Of a stretch of DNA of 64,000 nt, positions 12,654 to 24,400 are shown piece by piece (positions within the stretch are counted from its first letter, which is position 1; the number at the start of each line of letters is the position of its first letter). This DNA is from Metellina segmentata (lineage: Eukaryota; Arthropoda; Arachnida; Araneae; Tetragnathidae). The stretch covers positions 91,734,377 to 91,798,376 of the forward strand of contig OX375878.1 of assembly GCA_947359465.1 (NCBI GenBank), written 5' to 3'. The notes under the pieces were generated by a model that worked only from the letters and a program-made list of their open reading frames with translations, was not told the DNA's origin and made no database searches. The position numbers and the translations under genes are program-made.

Positions 12654-13019
12654 CTTCGGACTGAACTATTACACTTTCATTAATGCAGCACAACAACATA
12701 AACCAAAAGAGAGGCCATACAGAGGCCTTTAAAAGAAGAAAAATATTTATTTAGACCAGTAGTTCCCAAATGGTTCCTACGAACCCCCAGAGGTCCTTGC
12801 ATCCACTGAGGGGGTCTATGGCAAATTAAAATTAATTTGGGGATGCGTGGATAACGTCAAAGGGTCCGTGAAAGGTTTAATACAAAGTAAAATAATTGTG
12901 ATCCATTTTCATTATTATGAAAGTTAAAATAAATAGCAACAAATAAATTGGTAGTCATTTTTACGTCCTAGGTAAAATTTAAGTATAGATAGATACATAC
13001 AAAACAAGAAAAATTGACG

Positions 13020-13550
13020 AAATGGCTCAGTGCGTTCAAAGTTGTTTATAAGAGTACTTCAAAACATCTGAACTTTCTATACAGCTTGATGAGTTAACTT
13101 TGCCAGGAAACGATGCTTTACTTTTAGTAAATGAAAAATTTCACAAGAATTGTTATTTGCCAAATGTTTAGAAACTAATACGAAAGGTGAAACAATATTT
13201 CATGAATTGAAAAGATTTTTCAATTTAAAGCTATACTCTTGAGTAATATCCTCTCCGTTGCTAATGACGGTGGTCCAGCAATGGTAGGACGACCTCTAGG
13301 CTTTCTGGCATCGACAACATTTAGAAACCAAAAATCTTATTGAACGCTTGCATGGCTTACACTATATTATGTCATTAGAGCAGTTAATAAAAACAAAAGG
13401 AATGCCTTGAAGGAGATATTATTTGCTCAACTTTGTTTGGAAAATGATGAAGATTATAATCATTTACTACTTAACACGGAATTTCGTTGATTATCTAAGA
13501 ATGCATGCTCTCGGAAAAAAGAAACCATTTGGAAATTAGTGCCTGTGGAG
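13020..13550 (+). pseudogene. hAT transposase remnant, ZBED5/FAM200-like
   Basis: The plus-strand reading gives FKTSELSIQLDELTLPGNDALLL, with LDE/STLPGNDALL corresponding to the LDESTLPGNEALL of ZBED5-like hAT proteins. After frameshifts come NDGGPAMVG-like and NALKEILFAQLCLENDEDY-like pieces in the expected order. Many stops; not functional. The C-terminal half is lost, with a Helitron beginning just downstream. Confidence 0.6.
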
Positions 13551-13628
13551 GCACGAATCTTATTCACAAACATAGAGTCGAACATAGATAATCTCACATC
13601 ATCCCATCAGGTTCACCCATCTTATTAA

Positions 13629-14837
13629 AAAACCAGCACGGCGTTACCCGTGACAGTTCTCTTCGTGGAGTCAGGTGTGACCACTGCTCGCTAACTTCCA
13701 GTGATTGCTATGAATTCGAGGCCCATCGGATAACAGCCATAATGGCGTAGCCCGTGGTGTTGGTTTGCTTCGCAAACCAAATTATGCCTATTATAAACTA
13801 TGGTTTGCGAAGCAAACCAACAGAACGGGCAACGCCGTGATAGCCTCATCATTGTCAAATGCGGCCAAATTCGCTAACAGCCATCATGGCATAGCCCGTC
13901 GTGTTGTTCGTGGAAATTCGTAGCCTGTTGGAATGAATTCCCTGCGAATTCTAAATTGGTTTGCTTCGCAAACCAAATTATGAATATCATGAACTGTGGT
14001 TTGCTTCGCAAATTGGAGAGCAGTTGCCCGTGGTGTTGATTTGCTTCGCAAACCAAATTAAAATTCGGCGTGACATTAGAATCTCTTGCGAAAATATAAA
14101 TATTTAATTGAAAAATTATTTATTAAAAGAAAATCAAGCGTATAAGGTATCTATCTGGTGTCAAATTTTCCTTAGATTTCAAATCCATTGAAATTTTTAA
14201 TCGATCTTTAACGATTCCGATTTTACAAAAAAGAACTAAATAATGCCAGCCAAAATGTTTTTTATTTTCTTTGCTTTCTTTCGATGAAATCGTAAGAGTG
14301 TAGGAAATGTAATCTGTTTCTTTTTGGAACACGAATGTTGGCGTGACGTCACATTCTCTTGCAAAAAGTATAAAAGATATTCAATTTAAAATTTTTTCCT
14401 TTTTGAAAGAAAATCTTATTTTTTTGTATCGATCTGTGAAATTTTCCGCAGATTTCAAATCCGTTGAAATTTTTACTCTATCTTTATCTTTATCGGTCTA
14501 GATAGAAAAATAACTTCTTAACGAAAGTTAAAACTTTGTTTGTTGTCGTCTGCTGGAAAATCATTCCACCGCGCAAAATGCAAACGGAAAGAATATATTT
14601 AGAATCTGCCATCTCTTTATGCTGTTGCCATTCCAAAGAAAACAAAAACAATTAAATTTCATTAAATTCATTTTAAAATGTTCTAGATTGAATTTTTAAA
14701 TTCGGCGCGACCCTAAAATTGCAAAAAATTTGGACTACCTGTGTGCCAAACCCATTATTTTAAGTGCCATAGATTCGTCATAACTGCGTGCAAGAAACAA
14801 ACAAACAGACAAACACTTCCTTTTATAATATCAGAGA
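13629..14837 (-). mobile_element. Helitron, non-autonomous, family 2
   Basis: On the minus strand the 5' end begins A|TCTCTGATATTATAAAAGG at 14837 (TC start after A). The body aligns over its length with the copy at 55090-56075. The 3' end, near 13629, reads CTGGTT rather than CTAGT and looks mutated. No protein is encoded. The palindrome GGTTTGCTTCGCAAACC or close variants recur several times at 13762-14060. Confidence 0.65.
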
Positions 14838-15193
14838 TAATGCGTGTTTCTATTTGAAAACAATAGTTATAATTTCAATAAATACTACTTTAAATATCAA
14901 AATATTTTATTTTTACGTCACCACATTTACTATTTAAGATATCAAAGTTAAAATTGTAATTTTTCTACTATGCAGTTATGTAGATTTATTTGACTTGAGT
15001 CATGGTCAGGTTTTTGCTATAAGGGGTCCATGGGCATAGTAAGTTTAGGAACCACTGCTTTAGAATAAGTTGCTCGTAAGCTGAAGCATAATATGGAAAA
15101 CTACCGCCGGTCTAGCATACTGGGCAAGAATAACGTGACCATTTATTTTTTTTCTTCTCAAAACGGGACGTCTACTAATTTTTAGGTAATAAT

Positions 15194-16107
15194 TAAGGCA
15201 GCTTTTTTGTTGCAGTAAAACTGGGAAAAGTTGCATTTATCATTCCCTAAAGTTGCATTTATGGAAATACAGTTGCATTTATGGAAATACAATTGCATTT
15301 ATGGAAATAAAGTTGCATTTATTTTTGATACACTAAGATCTAAAATAAATTATTTGTAAAAAATGAAAAATTATTAAAAATTTTAGTTGAGTACAACAGT
15401 ATTATAATACATCACTAAATACAGAAGAACTTTAATGTTTTTGAATGGTCGATCCTTGGCCAGTAATATCTTTTACATTTCACAAATTTACTCAACAGAG
15501 ACTGATGTTGCCTGACATTGTTGCAGTAGCAAATGCTGACTTGGGGGGGGGAGTCATCTCGGGAAAGTGTAGCAATTGCGGATAAAGCACATTGAGTGTG
15601 TTTCCAGCCGGAGTCGGATAGCAGAAGCGCAAAATCCTTTCGCTCAACATTCAGAGGTTTTAAAACGTCATCTACAATGCGAACAACATGATCGACACTC
15701 ACCTCGCAAACTGCAGTCGATTGCGCAAGTTTCCTCTGGATTACCAAGAGTGTCAACCAATGTGTGAAAGTACCTCTTTCCTTTTAATTTCACTTTCGTC
15801 TGTTAGCACGAACACCTTCTTTGCATGAACTTCTTGTTTGATCCGCAATACTTTGGCGTTCGCAAAATCAGACACATTAAATCGAAGGGTTGATTGAGAG
15901 GGCAAAACATCACATAGTAATTTCATATTAATCAATTTTAAGCTAAATTTTAAAAAGTTGCAGGTGGTTGCATTTATGCAAAAAGTTGTATTTATGTTGC
16001 GGTTATAACTCACTTACAATGAACCCATGTAGAAGGAATTTTGGTTTTAGTACATGCAGTGTAGAACGTGTGAAAAAAAGTTGCATTTGTTGCAAAAAGT
16101 TGCCCTA
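15194..16107 (-). mobile_element. Non-autonomous hAT derivative (914 bp, perfect 8-bp TSD)
   Basis: The termini TAAGGCAGCTTTTTTGTTGC and (reversed) TAGGGCAACTTTTTGC are inverted repeats. GTAATAAT is on both sides (15186-15193 and 16108-16115). The subterminal region holds several copies of GTTGCATTTATGGAAATA (15230-15330) and more GTTGCATTTATG units near 15960-16090. The minus strand retains two short frames (15756-15415 and 16013-15753) that look like eroded hAT transposase (LTDESEIKRK; FALLLSDSG). A related copy is at 21094. Confidence 0.85.
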
Positions 16108-16759
16108 GTAATAATATGAATATTCAAGATAACACACATTTCTTTATAGTTTTTATTTAGTAATGAAAAGAACAGGAAGGAACACATGAAAATAAATAAT
16201 TTATGTGGTCTTATATTTTCTGAAGAACAAATTTGCTTATGTATATGTGGTGTTGATTTAAATTTTCATAAAAAGTTCTTTACAGAATTTCTTAAAATTT
16301 ACTTTTGTGTTTTATAAACGGATACTAAGTTTATAAGTTAACATTAAAAGTGCACTTCCGTTTAGGCATTGTTGAAATTAAGGTTTAACGCACAGAGGTC
16401 ACGCACTTCTCTGTGGTTTCACGAAGAAGAAATTTAAATTGACTTTAATAACACACGTCGTAAAAAAAAAAGCAACACTCAATCAACAAGAAAGAGGCAC
16501 GAGCTGTCTACGCGTATTCTCAATGGAGGAGCGAGCTAGCAGGCTTCTGACTAGGGATGGGGGAAATAATAACCTGTTCTTTTACAATGGGAATTCCGAA
16601 ATTCTAGACGCCTATTACAAGTTTTTAATTTGAATATTCAGTCCAATATCAACTAGATTTCTTCTGTCAAAACAAGAGAAAAAAGATCTTCCCCAATAAA
16701 AAATCATTGATCGCGAAAACGATGGCAATAATTTTTGTGCCTAAGATTTTCCGGAATTA
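16108..16759. other. No gene recognised
   Basis: AT-rich stretch between the hAT derivative and the first Helitron. A 64-codon frame at 16439-16633 has no similarity that I recognise. Confidence 0.5.
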
Positions 16760-17411
16760 TCTATATATATAATTCTCTTACGTGCCACGCAAAAAAGACG
16801 TTATTTGTTAACGCGTTTTTGGCAACATTGTACGATTGTTTGTTTATCTCAAAGCCTCGCGCTTCAATTGAATTTATAGCGTCATCGGATGAAATTTTAT
16901 TCAAAGAAAATGAATTTTAGTCGAGGTGTTGCAGTTAATAATAGAAATCAAAGAAAGCGGAGGATCTTTTCAGGGCCATTTAAAAAACGGTCCTTTTCAG
17001 GGCCAACAATTATAGTTCAACAAGACGCTTGCACTACAACTTTTGACGACAAACTCAATGAAAATGCGTGGGTGGCTCGAGTGCAGGAGTAAATGTATAT
17101 ACAAACAACATGTTGTGTATTCAATTTCCATATCAACGCTCACATTTCGAGTCCAAATTTGCTCAAAATTTTCATTTGAATTCGGATTCCAGAGACACTG
17201 TAAATATCTTTTCTGAAAAACATAAAAAAATATAGATTTGAAAAATATTTTTTTGGAATATCATATTTTGTAAACAATCATTTCTGCTAGGACACATGTC
17301 TTCATTGATGCGAGCGAAGCGAGCATATGTTCGCGCAGCGAACCAATGAGGATTGCGGAGTAATCCTCCGAGGGTTGGCGAGCGTTAGCGAGCAGGGGGC
17401 AGGCCCCCTAG
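16760..17411 (+). mobile_element. Helitron H1 (non-autonomous, family 1)
   Basis: Starts A|TCTATATATATAATTC and ends in a GC-rich hairpin, GGGGG-CAGG-CCCCC, running straight into CTAG and followed by T. TC...CTAG between A and T without target duplication is the Helitron signature. Non-coding, with no Rep/helicase. The 3' region has characteristic GCGAGCGAAGCGAGC and GTTCGCGCAGCGAAC palindromic motifs. Confidence 0.8.
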
Positions 17412-17415
17412 TCTA

Positions 17416-18067
17416 TCTATATATATAATTCTCTTACGTGGCACGCAAAAAAGACGTTATTTGTTTTCGCGTTTTGGCAACATTGTACGATTCTTTGTTT
17501 ATCCCAAAGCCTCGCGCTTCAATTGAATTTATAGCGTTATCGGATGAAATTTTATTGAAAAAAAAAATGAATTTTAGTCGAGCTGTTGCAGTAAATAATA
17601 GGGTTTTTAAATAATAGGATCTTTTCAGGGTCATTTAAAAAAAAGGTCCGTTTCGGGGCAAACTATTATAGTTCAACAAGACGCTTGCATTACAACTTTC
17701 GACAACAAACTCAATGAAAAAGCGTGGGTGGCTCGAGTGCTGGGTAAATGTACACACAACCAACATGCTGGGTTTTCAATTTCCAAATCAACGCTCACAT
17801 TTAGAGTCAAAATTTGCTCAAAGTTTCCATTTGAATTCTGATTTCAGAGGTACTGTAAATATCTTTTCTGAAAAACAGCATAAAATTTAGATTTGAAAAA
17901 TATTTTTTTGGAATATATCATATTTTGTAAACAATTCCTTCTGCTAGGACACATGTCTTCATTGATGCGAGCGAAGCGAGCATAGGTTCGCGCAGCGAAC
18001 CAATGAGGACTGCGAAGCAATCCTTTGGGGTTGGCGAGCGTTAGCGAGCAGGGGGCGGGCCCCCTAG
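17416..18067 (+). mobile_element. Helitron H2, head-to-tail after H1
   Basis: Same length (652 bp) and structure as H1, beginning TCTATATATATAATTC only four bases after the end of H1 and ending CTAG at 18067. Point differences from H1 show that it is a separate copy and not an assembly echo. Confidence 0.8.
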
Positions 18068-19098
18068 TATATATATAATTCTCTTACGTGGCACGCAAAA
18101 AAGACGTTGTTTGTAATCGCGTTTTGGCAACACTGTACGATTGTTTGTTTATCGCGAAGTCTCGCGCATCGATTGAATTTATAGCGTTATCGGATGAAAT
18201 TTTATTGAAAAAAAAAAGGAAATTTTAATGAGCTGTTGCATTTAGTTTATAATAGAAATCAAAGAAGGCGGAGGATCTTTTCAGGGCCATTTAATAAACG
18301 GTAATTTTCAGGGCCAACAATTATAGTTCAACAAGACGCTTGCACTACAATTTTCGGCAACAAACTCAATAAAAAAGTGTGGGTCGTTTGAGTGCTGGGA
18401 AAATGTACACACAAACAACATGCTGGGTATCTATATATATATTTCTCTTACGTGGCACGCAAAAAAGACGTTATTTGTTACCGCGTTTTGGCAACATTGT
18501 GCGATTGTTTGTTTACTAAGAGCCGCGCGCCTCATTTAAATCTATAGCGTTATCGGATGAAATTTTATTGAAAAAAAATGAATTTCAGACGAGCTGTTGC
18601 GGTTTGAAATAGAAATCTAAGAAAGCGGAGGATCTTTTCAGGGCTATTTAAAAAACGGTCCTTTTCAAGGCAAACAATTATAGTACAACAAGACGCGTGC
18701 ACTACAACTTTCGACAACAAACTCAGTCAAAAAGTGTATGGGTGGCTCGAGTACTGGGGAAATGTGCACACAAACAACATGCTGGGTATTCAATTTCCAA
18801 AGCAGCGCTCACATTGCGAGTAAAAATTTGCTCAAAGTTTTCATTTAAATTCTGATTCCAGAGGTACTGTATATATATTTTATGTAATACAACAAATTTA
18901 GATTTGAAAAGTATTTTTTTTGGAATATCATATTTTGTAATCAATCCCTTCTGCTAGGACACGTGTCTTCATTGATGCGAGCGAAGCGAGCATAGGTTCG
19001 CGCAGCGATCCAATGAGAATTGCGAAGCAATCCTCCGGGGGTTGGAGAGCGTTAGCGAGCAGGGGGCGGGCCCCCTAGTTCAATATTAATTCCCCTAG
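18068..19098 (+). mobile_element. Helitron H3, interrupted by H4
   Basis: Begins directly after the CTAG of H2 with TATATATATAATTC (the TC is lost or merged) and runs to 18429. It is then split by H4, resumes with TTCAAT at 19079 and ends in CCCCTAG at 19098 after an internal deletion. In H1/H2-type copies the junction reads GGTATTCAAT, so H4 went in exactly between A and T. Confidence 0.7.
18430..19078 (+). mobile_element. Helitron H4, nested in H3
   Basis: TCTATATATATATTTCTC start preceded by A, with a hairpin plus CTAG end at 19075-19078 followed by T. About 649 bp and non-coding. The flanking halves of H3 join without duplication, which is direct evidence for Helitron-type insertion. Confidence 0.8.
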
Positions 19099-19389
19099 TA
19101 TACAATAAATATTTACAAAACGATGAAGTCCAACGGATTTTTTTCCGCGCCACTTTTTAAAATTGTTAACGTGCGTTGATCACTTTCTAAAAACGGAACA
19201 TTTCGGGACGAAGCTGTGCTTGGGGACAACGGGACAGCCTGTCTAAAAACGGGACGTATGGTCACATTAGACAACAATCTTGCTATTTCATCCATTTTAC
19301 AAAAGAAAATATGCACTTTTACGAAAGAAACAATTTTCTTAAGAAAATCAACCTGCTGAGGTAGAAAAGACCTATTTCAAAGTAAGGTT

Positions 19390-19745
19390 CTATGTGGTTT
19401 TAAATCAAGCAATCAGTTCTTTGTCAGCGAGGTTTGATCAAATACAGAAGCATAGGGATAACTTCAAATTTCTCTTTGACGTTCATAGCCTTTCAACAAT
19501 GGTGGGGGGGGAATGAACTGAAAGAGTGCTGTCAGTTTGTGAGTCTGCAGACAGTTTGGACTGACAAAACAGAATGATGTAGATAGAAATGAGCTGCTGA
19601 ATAAGATCGTACTTTTAGCACCAATGCTGCCACAAAAGAGCAGCCCCAAAAAGACTTTATGTTACTTAACTACAAATTCTTTCATAGATACATTTCCCAA
19701 TGTTTTGGCGAGTTGCATATTTTTAAGCATATTTGATTTTCAATA
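19390..19745 (+). pseudogene. hAT transposase fragment, ZMYM1-like
   Basis: The plus strand reads, across frame breaks, ALSARFDQI-like, then HRDNFKFLFDVHSLSTM, later APKRLYVT / TNSFIDTFPNVLA-like pieces. These follow the order found upstream of the GERSFS motif in ZMYM1-like hAT proteins. Stops are frequent. The tail of the protein is missing. Confidence 0.5.
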
Positions 19746-20190
19746 ATAAATGAATGATTCAATATTCAACTGTTGAAATAATAAATACATATTGTACACC
19801 AGCAAAGTACCCTACCACTACCTCCTAGAAAAGAAAGCCGTCTGGCGTCACCAGCAGAAGAGTAAAAGTCTTCCGATCGCAAATTCAGAAAAAATTTGAA
19901 AACGAGATTGTCTGCTAAAAAAGCAGTGTGTATCGGGGGAAAACAATTGAAGGCTTCTAAACAAAAACAGCACTTGTTAAAGGTTATTAAAACTAAGAAA
20001 AATACTTCAAGAAATATCCATTTCCATGGAAAATTACTTTTATTACTGTACAAGCTCAGTATTTGGGTATATAGAAAAAGCACAAATTTACATACACAAA
20101 ATGTACATACAAAGCATACAACATTTTTTTTATGCTTTACATTAGAGGCAATTCTATAATAAGACTCTTGAAGCCTATTATAGTTGTTGA
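19746..20190. other. No gene recognised
   Basis: Open frames exist on both strands over the same bases (146 codons minus, 87 codons plus), but neither has recognisable motifs. AT-rich composition makes such overlaps common. Confidence 0.45.
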
Positions 20191-20195
20191 ATAGA

Positions 20196-20494
20196 TATAA
20201 TAGCAAATTATTGGTTAATAAAATACAAAAACGTATATAAATATGTGCACAATAGAAAGAAAAATTAAGATGTTTTCATTTCTTTTACTGATGCCAAAGT
20301 TTAAATATGAATGCGATTGTAGACAAGGAATCTAACAATGTATATAATAGCAAATTATTACTGGTTAATAAAATACTAAAACTTATATAAATATGTACAC
20401 AATAGAAAGAAAAATTAAGACGTTTCATTTTTTTAATATGAGTTATATGAATGCTAATTTAAATATGAATGCTATTGTAGACAATGCATCTAAC
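20196..20494. repeat. Imperfect tandem duplication, about 145-bp unit
   Basis: TATAATAGCAAATTATT begins at about 20196 and again at about 20341. Each is followed by GGTTAATAAAATAC, then ATATAAATATGT, CACAATAGAAAGAAAAATTA and TGAATGC(G/T)ATTGTAGACAA. Two copies with small differences. Confidence 0.8.
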
Positions 20495-21093
20495 AAAATT
20501 CTAACTTTTATTAAAACATTTTTATGGTACATTATATAAAGGAACTGACGAACTAACCGAAGATGCATTTATTATAGAAATGAATGTGCCCGGAGGTCTT
20601 AGAGAAGAAGTTGACTAGGATATTAAAAAACCAGGAAGAGACTCGGGTGAATTACGTTAGACATCCTTAAAGGGAAAACCGGAGAAAAAATGGAAAATGT
20701 ACAACCCTGGATTAAACACAACTTTACCTTTAATCCTGTTTTAATGTTTCGAGTTTTCTTTTATTTGGTAATTTGATCATCTTGTCGTTTTTGGACCTAC
20801 AATAGTTTTTCAAAAGTGTATTTGTAGCTGATAGCAAAAGCAACTTCATAATTTTAGTTGATGAATACCGCTCGCATGGTGTAATACTTATTTCCTTGGC
20901 TATCAGTACTTCCTGAGTAGCACGCAAAGCAAACAGGCGTTGGTTTGATACTTTAAAAAATTCACTCTCAAACTCTCTCCCAAATAATTTTTGCAGAACA
21001 ATAAAATTATGCATTATGACCTTAACAGCTGGGTACTTATATCCACCTCTATCACAATTATGGATATGGCTGAAAGCCGGAATGAATAATTAG
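20495..21093. other. No gene recognised
   Basis: Holds a minus-strand 94-codon frame (21014-20730) whose composition is protein-like (MHNFIVLQKLFGREFESEFF start), but I do not recognise it. It may be another transposase scrap. Confidence 0.35.
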
Positions 21094-21880
21094 TAGGGCA
21101 ACTTTTTTGTTGCAGTAAAAATGGGAAAAGTTGCATTTATCATTCCCTAAAGTTGCATTTATGGAAATACAGTTGCATTTATGGAAATACAATTGCATTT
21201 ATGAAAATACAGTTGCATTTATGAAAATACAATTGCCATTTATGGAAATAAAGTTGCATTTATGTTTGATACACTAAATTCTAAAATAAATTATACGAAA
21301 AAAATTAAAAATATATTGACAATTTTAGTCGTGTACAACAGTATTATAATACATTCTCAAACACAAAAGAACGTTGAATGGTCGATCCTTGGCCAGTAAT
21401 TTCTTTAACATTGAAATACTGCGCCAGCCGAAGTCATATAATGTGCTGTATCGGATATCAGAAGCGCAAAATCCTTTCGCTCAACATTCAGAGATTTTAA
21501 AACGTCATCTACAAGGCGAACAACATATTGATGATCGACACTCACTTCGCAAATTCTATAGTCGATTACGCAAGTTTCCTCTGGATTATAAAGAGTGCCA
21601 ACCGATGTGTTAAAGTACTTGCCATTTATTTCACTTTCGTCTTAGGACGAACACTTTCTTACTATAAACGTATTTGATCCGCAATACTTCGGTGTTCGCA
21701 AGATCAGACAAACGTGATAGAAGGGTTGATTCAGAGAGCAAAAAATGAAATAGTAATTTGATATTAATTAATTTTAAGCTATATTTTAAAAATTTACAAG
21801 TGGTTGCATTTATGCAGAAAGTTGCATTTATGTTGCGGTTATACACCCCATGAAGGAGAAATTTTAGTTTTAATACTTTA
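21094..21880 (-). mobile_element. Non-autonomous hAT derivative, second copy (3' end lost)
   Basis: Left end TAGGGCAACTTTTTTGTTGC matches the termini of the 15194-16107 copy. The GTTGCATTTATG(G/A)AAATAC units (five or more) and the eroded transposase remnants follow in the same order and orientation. The right terminus is missing near 21880. Distinct indels show an independent copy. Confidence 0.75.
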
Positions 21881-22640
21881 CATGCATTACGATCTCATAA
21901 ATCTCAAGCCCCTTGAGAACACTTAAAATTCCATTGACATGTGTTTTTCAGATGAAGGCGGCCTGGCTGGAAGAGTCAAGATACCAGACAGAGACCGTTG
22001 AGACCTGAGAGCGAGAACACGCTCGCTTACCTCTGCCGAATCCTTCTTGTCCCAAAATATTTTTAACCTTGCTGTACATATCTAAGCTGTAGGATGTTAG
22101 AATAAATGTTGTAGTGGTGAAACCCAAAGATCTTTTACGCTACCATTTAATTCTGTCACCACACCATTTCATCCGGTACAGTCCAAAACGGATAGAAAAC
22201 TTGAAATGGGTCGAAAGTATTCAATGTACATACAAACACTCCATTCTTATTGATATGGATATGCTATAATGTAAATATAATGTTTACTTTGCTGTATTAA
22301 ATGATTTCGAAATGAAATACCATTGACTTTTTTTGTAAACCATACCATGGCCATAACTATTTTTAAGTACATTAGATGAATTTAATATTACAAAATCCAA
22401 AATCCATTAGCCTATGAAGGCCTAGTGGAAACCCTGGCAATATAAAATATGCATAAAACGAAATGAAATAAATCAATTTCGCTGTAGGCTATTCTAAGGG
22501 GAGGGAAATAATATACGGTGAATCCTTGAAATGGGGAAGGGGTGCTCAAATTATCATTTCGCATCTGTAATAAATTTCTCTCGGACCGGCCCTGGCCACA
22601 AAGGTATCTAATCGAGCTCTCTAGAAGCAACTTACAAAGT
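21881..22640. other. No gene recognised
   Basis: No coding or repeat signal that I can support. GGCCCTGGCC near 22590 and GGAAACCCTGG near 22430 might be eroded transposon ends. Confidence 0.4.
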
Positions 22641-22644
22641 CACG

Positions 22645-24215
22645 AGATCCATAGCTAAAGCCAAAAAGCCTCACACAATTGCCAAATCAATCATTTTACT
22701 AGCTTGTGTGGAAATGGTCAAAAGCATGCTTGGAATCAATGAAGTAAGAGAAATTTAAAAAGTACTGCTTTCAAAAATAATACGATCAGCAGGCGCAATG
22801 AAGACATGTCAGTTAACATCGAAGGAACACACTTATCCGGAAAATTTTGTGAAGTTAAGAAGTTTTCGCTGTAAGTTGATGAATCAACAGATGATAGCAA
22901 CTGCTGTCAGCAAATTGCACTTATCCTCACGAGAAAGAGTTGAAAAAGCATTATTCATTCAAACCAGAGAACATACGGTGTACTATGTACACAATAGAAA
23001 TCACGAAAATCGACCGGAATATCAATATTTTTTTTATTAATTCAAATATTTCCCAATTTTTTAGCTTTCAAACGATGTCAAGATCTTGCAAAATATTCGA
23101 AATAGTTTTTTAGTTACAATGGTTTTTGTTAGGTACTGTCACCATAAAAAGCCAAAACTTTAAACCCGATTTCTGAAGAACTACGTTTTTGCAATAAGAT
23201 GATTTGTTCAAAACGTGATCACTCCACAATGAATCCCCTATTGAAACAACTTTTGCATCATTATGATATGTAGAAAACAGTGGATGTTTTGAACCTCAAT
23301 CAGAGTATCTAGTATACAAATTGATTTTTAATTGATTTTAAATGTTGAAATTCCTGAAAAAATGTTGATTTTTTTTACTTTTCCTTGATTAAAAAATTAT
23401 AAAAAAATAAACTATTTCTTATAATAACTTGATGGAGGTTCAAAAAACGAAGAATAGGTAATATTAGGAATAATTTCCAACAGGAATCGTATTTCTGAAC
23501 AAATTAGATTTTGAGATTTCCTGTTTCAAAACACATGCTATAATTTGCTAATTATAGCTTAATTAGATAATTAATTATTTGCACAGTCTGATTTTTCTCC
23601 CTGAAATGATTTTAAGAATACACCAATTACCTAGAATATATTAACTTGCACTGACAAAATTAATGGATTCCAAACCAAAATTCAACTTTGGAAATATGTG
23701 GTGAAAAATGACTCCCTTGAAGTGTTTAGTCAGTGTTGTAGTTCGAATCATAAAAAAGAATTAATAGAACTTGTAGATCAACACCTGTGAATATTTGAGA
23801 AAGTTTCATCGCTACTTTGAATTAACGGAGACAAAGAAATTCCATTGGGTTCGAAATCCATTTGCATCTTTATTAGATCACATGGCATTTGATTGATCAG
23901 TGAAAGAAAAAGAGGAGTTATAAGACTTAAAAAGTGTTTGTATCCTTGAAGTTGAGTTTAAGAATGTACCATTATTTCAATTCTAGGGAACAGCAAAAAA
24001 GGAATTTCCATCCATCGGCGAAAAGGCAATAAGCATACTTAAATCATTTGTTACAACATATACGTATGAACAAAGTTTCCTCTTCTATACTCACTATTAA
24101 GAATTTATAGAAATCATCATTGAAAAGACTTGATCACGAATTGTGTGTAGCTCTTTCGACCATAACTTCAGATATAAAAAGTTGTGTTCACAGAAACAAG
24201 CCCAAGTATCTCACT
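22645..24215 (+). pseudogene. hAT transposase, FAM200/ZBED5-like, decayed
   Basis: Order of recognisable pieces on the plus strand: IAKAKKPHTIAKSIILLACVE with MVKSMLG (22650-22730), matching the N-terminal helical part of ZBED5/FAM200-like proteins; VDESTDDSNCCQQIALILT (22877-22937), the first-Asp region; then after a degenerate stretch FELTETKKFHWVRNPF (23815-23865), KEFPSIGEKAISILKSFVTT and YTYEQSFL (24000-24075), and RLDHELCVALSTITSDIK (24127-24180). The order is right for this family, but stops and frameshifts are everywhere. Terminal repeats were not located. Confidence 0.7.
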
Positions 24216-24400
24216 GAAATAAGAAGGTAATATGCGTATTAACTGTGGCAAAATAATATATATTCTAGATATTTATATTAATGCTTAAAATTTGTATTTT
24301 GTCATTAAATTATTATTATTAGCATATTTATGCGTTGTTAGTTCTACTTTTGTGTATAGTTCATTTTACTTTTGCATTTTCACATCATAATTTTATAAAA

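Larger units (their letters stand above)
12757..15057 (+). mobile_element. hAT transposon (ZBED5-like type) interrupted by a Helitron
   Basis: Left end CAGTAGTTCCCAAA and right end (reversed) CAGTGGTTCCTAAAC are hAT-type termini. The flanks ATTTAGAC (12749-12756) and CTTTAGAA (15058-15065) match at 6 of 8 positions, consistent with a decayed 8-bp TSD. The inside holds a transposase remnant at 13020-13550 and a nested Helitron at 13629-14837. Confidence 0.7.
15137..19264 (+). mobile_element. Possible host hAT element around the 15.2-19.1 kb insertions
   Basis: TAACGTGACCAT at about 15137 and inverted ATGGTCACATTA ending at 19264, each next to AACGGGACGT-like sequence, look like the two termini of one element. 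It would have been inflated by the hAT derivative at 15194 and the Helitron array. Flanking 8-mers agree only partly (about 6 of 8), so this is tentative. Confidence 0.3.

Noticed and set aside
13760..14060. CRISPR-like repeat series
   Set aside because: The palindromes are part of a Helitron, with irregular spacing and a eukaryotic context.
19766..20206. 146-codon minus-strand frame, hydrophobic and Cys/Phe-rich
   Set aside because: Overlaps an 87-codon plus frame. No domain, signal or homologue that I recognise, and the AT-rich antisense of Lys-rich sequence easily gives Phe-rich frames.
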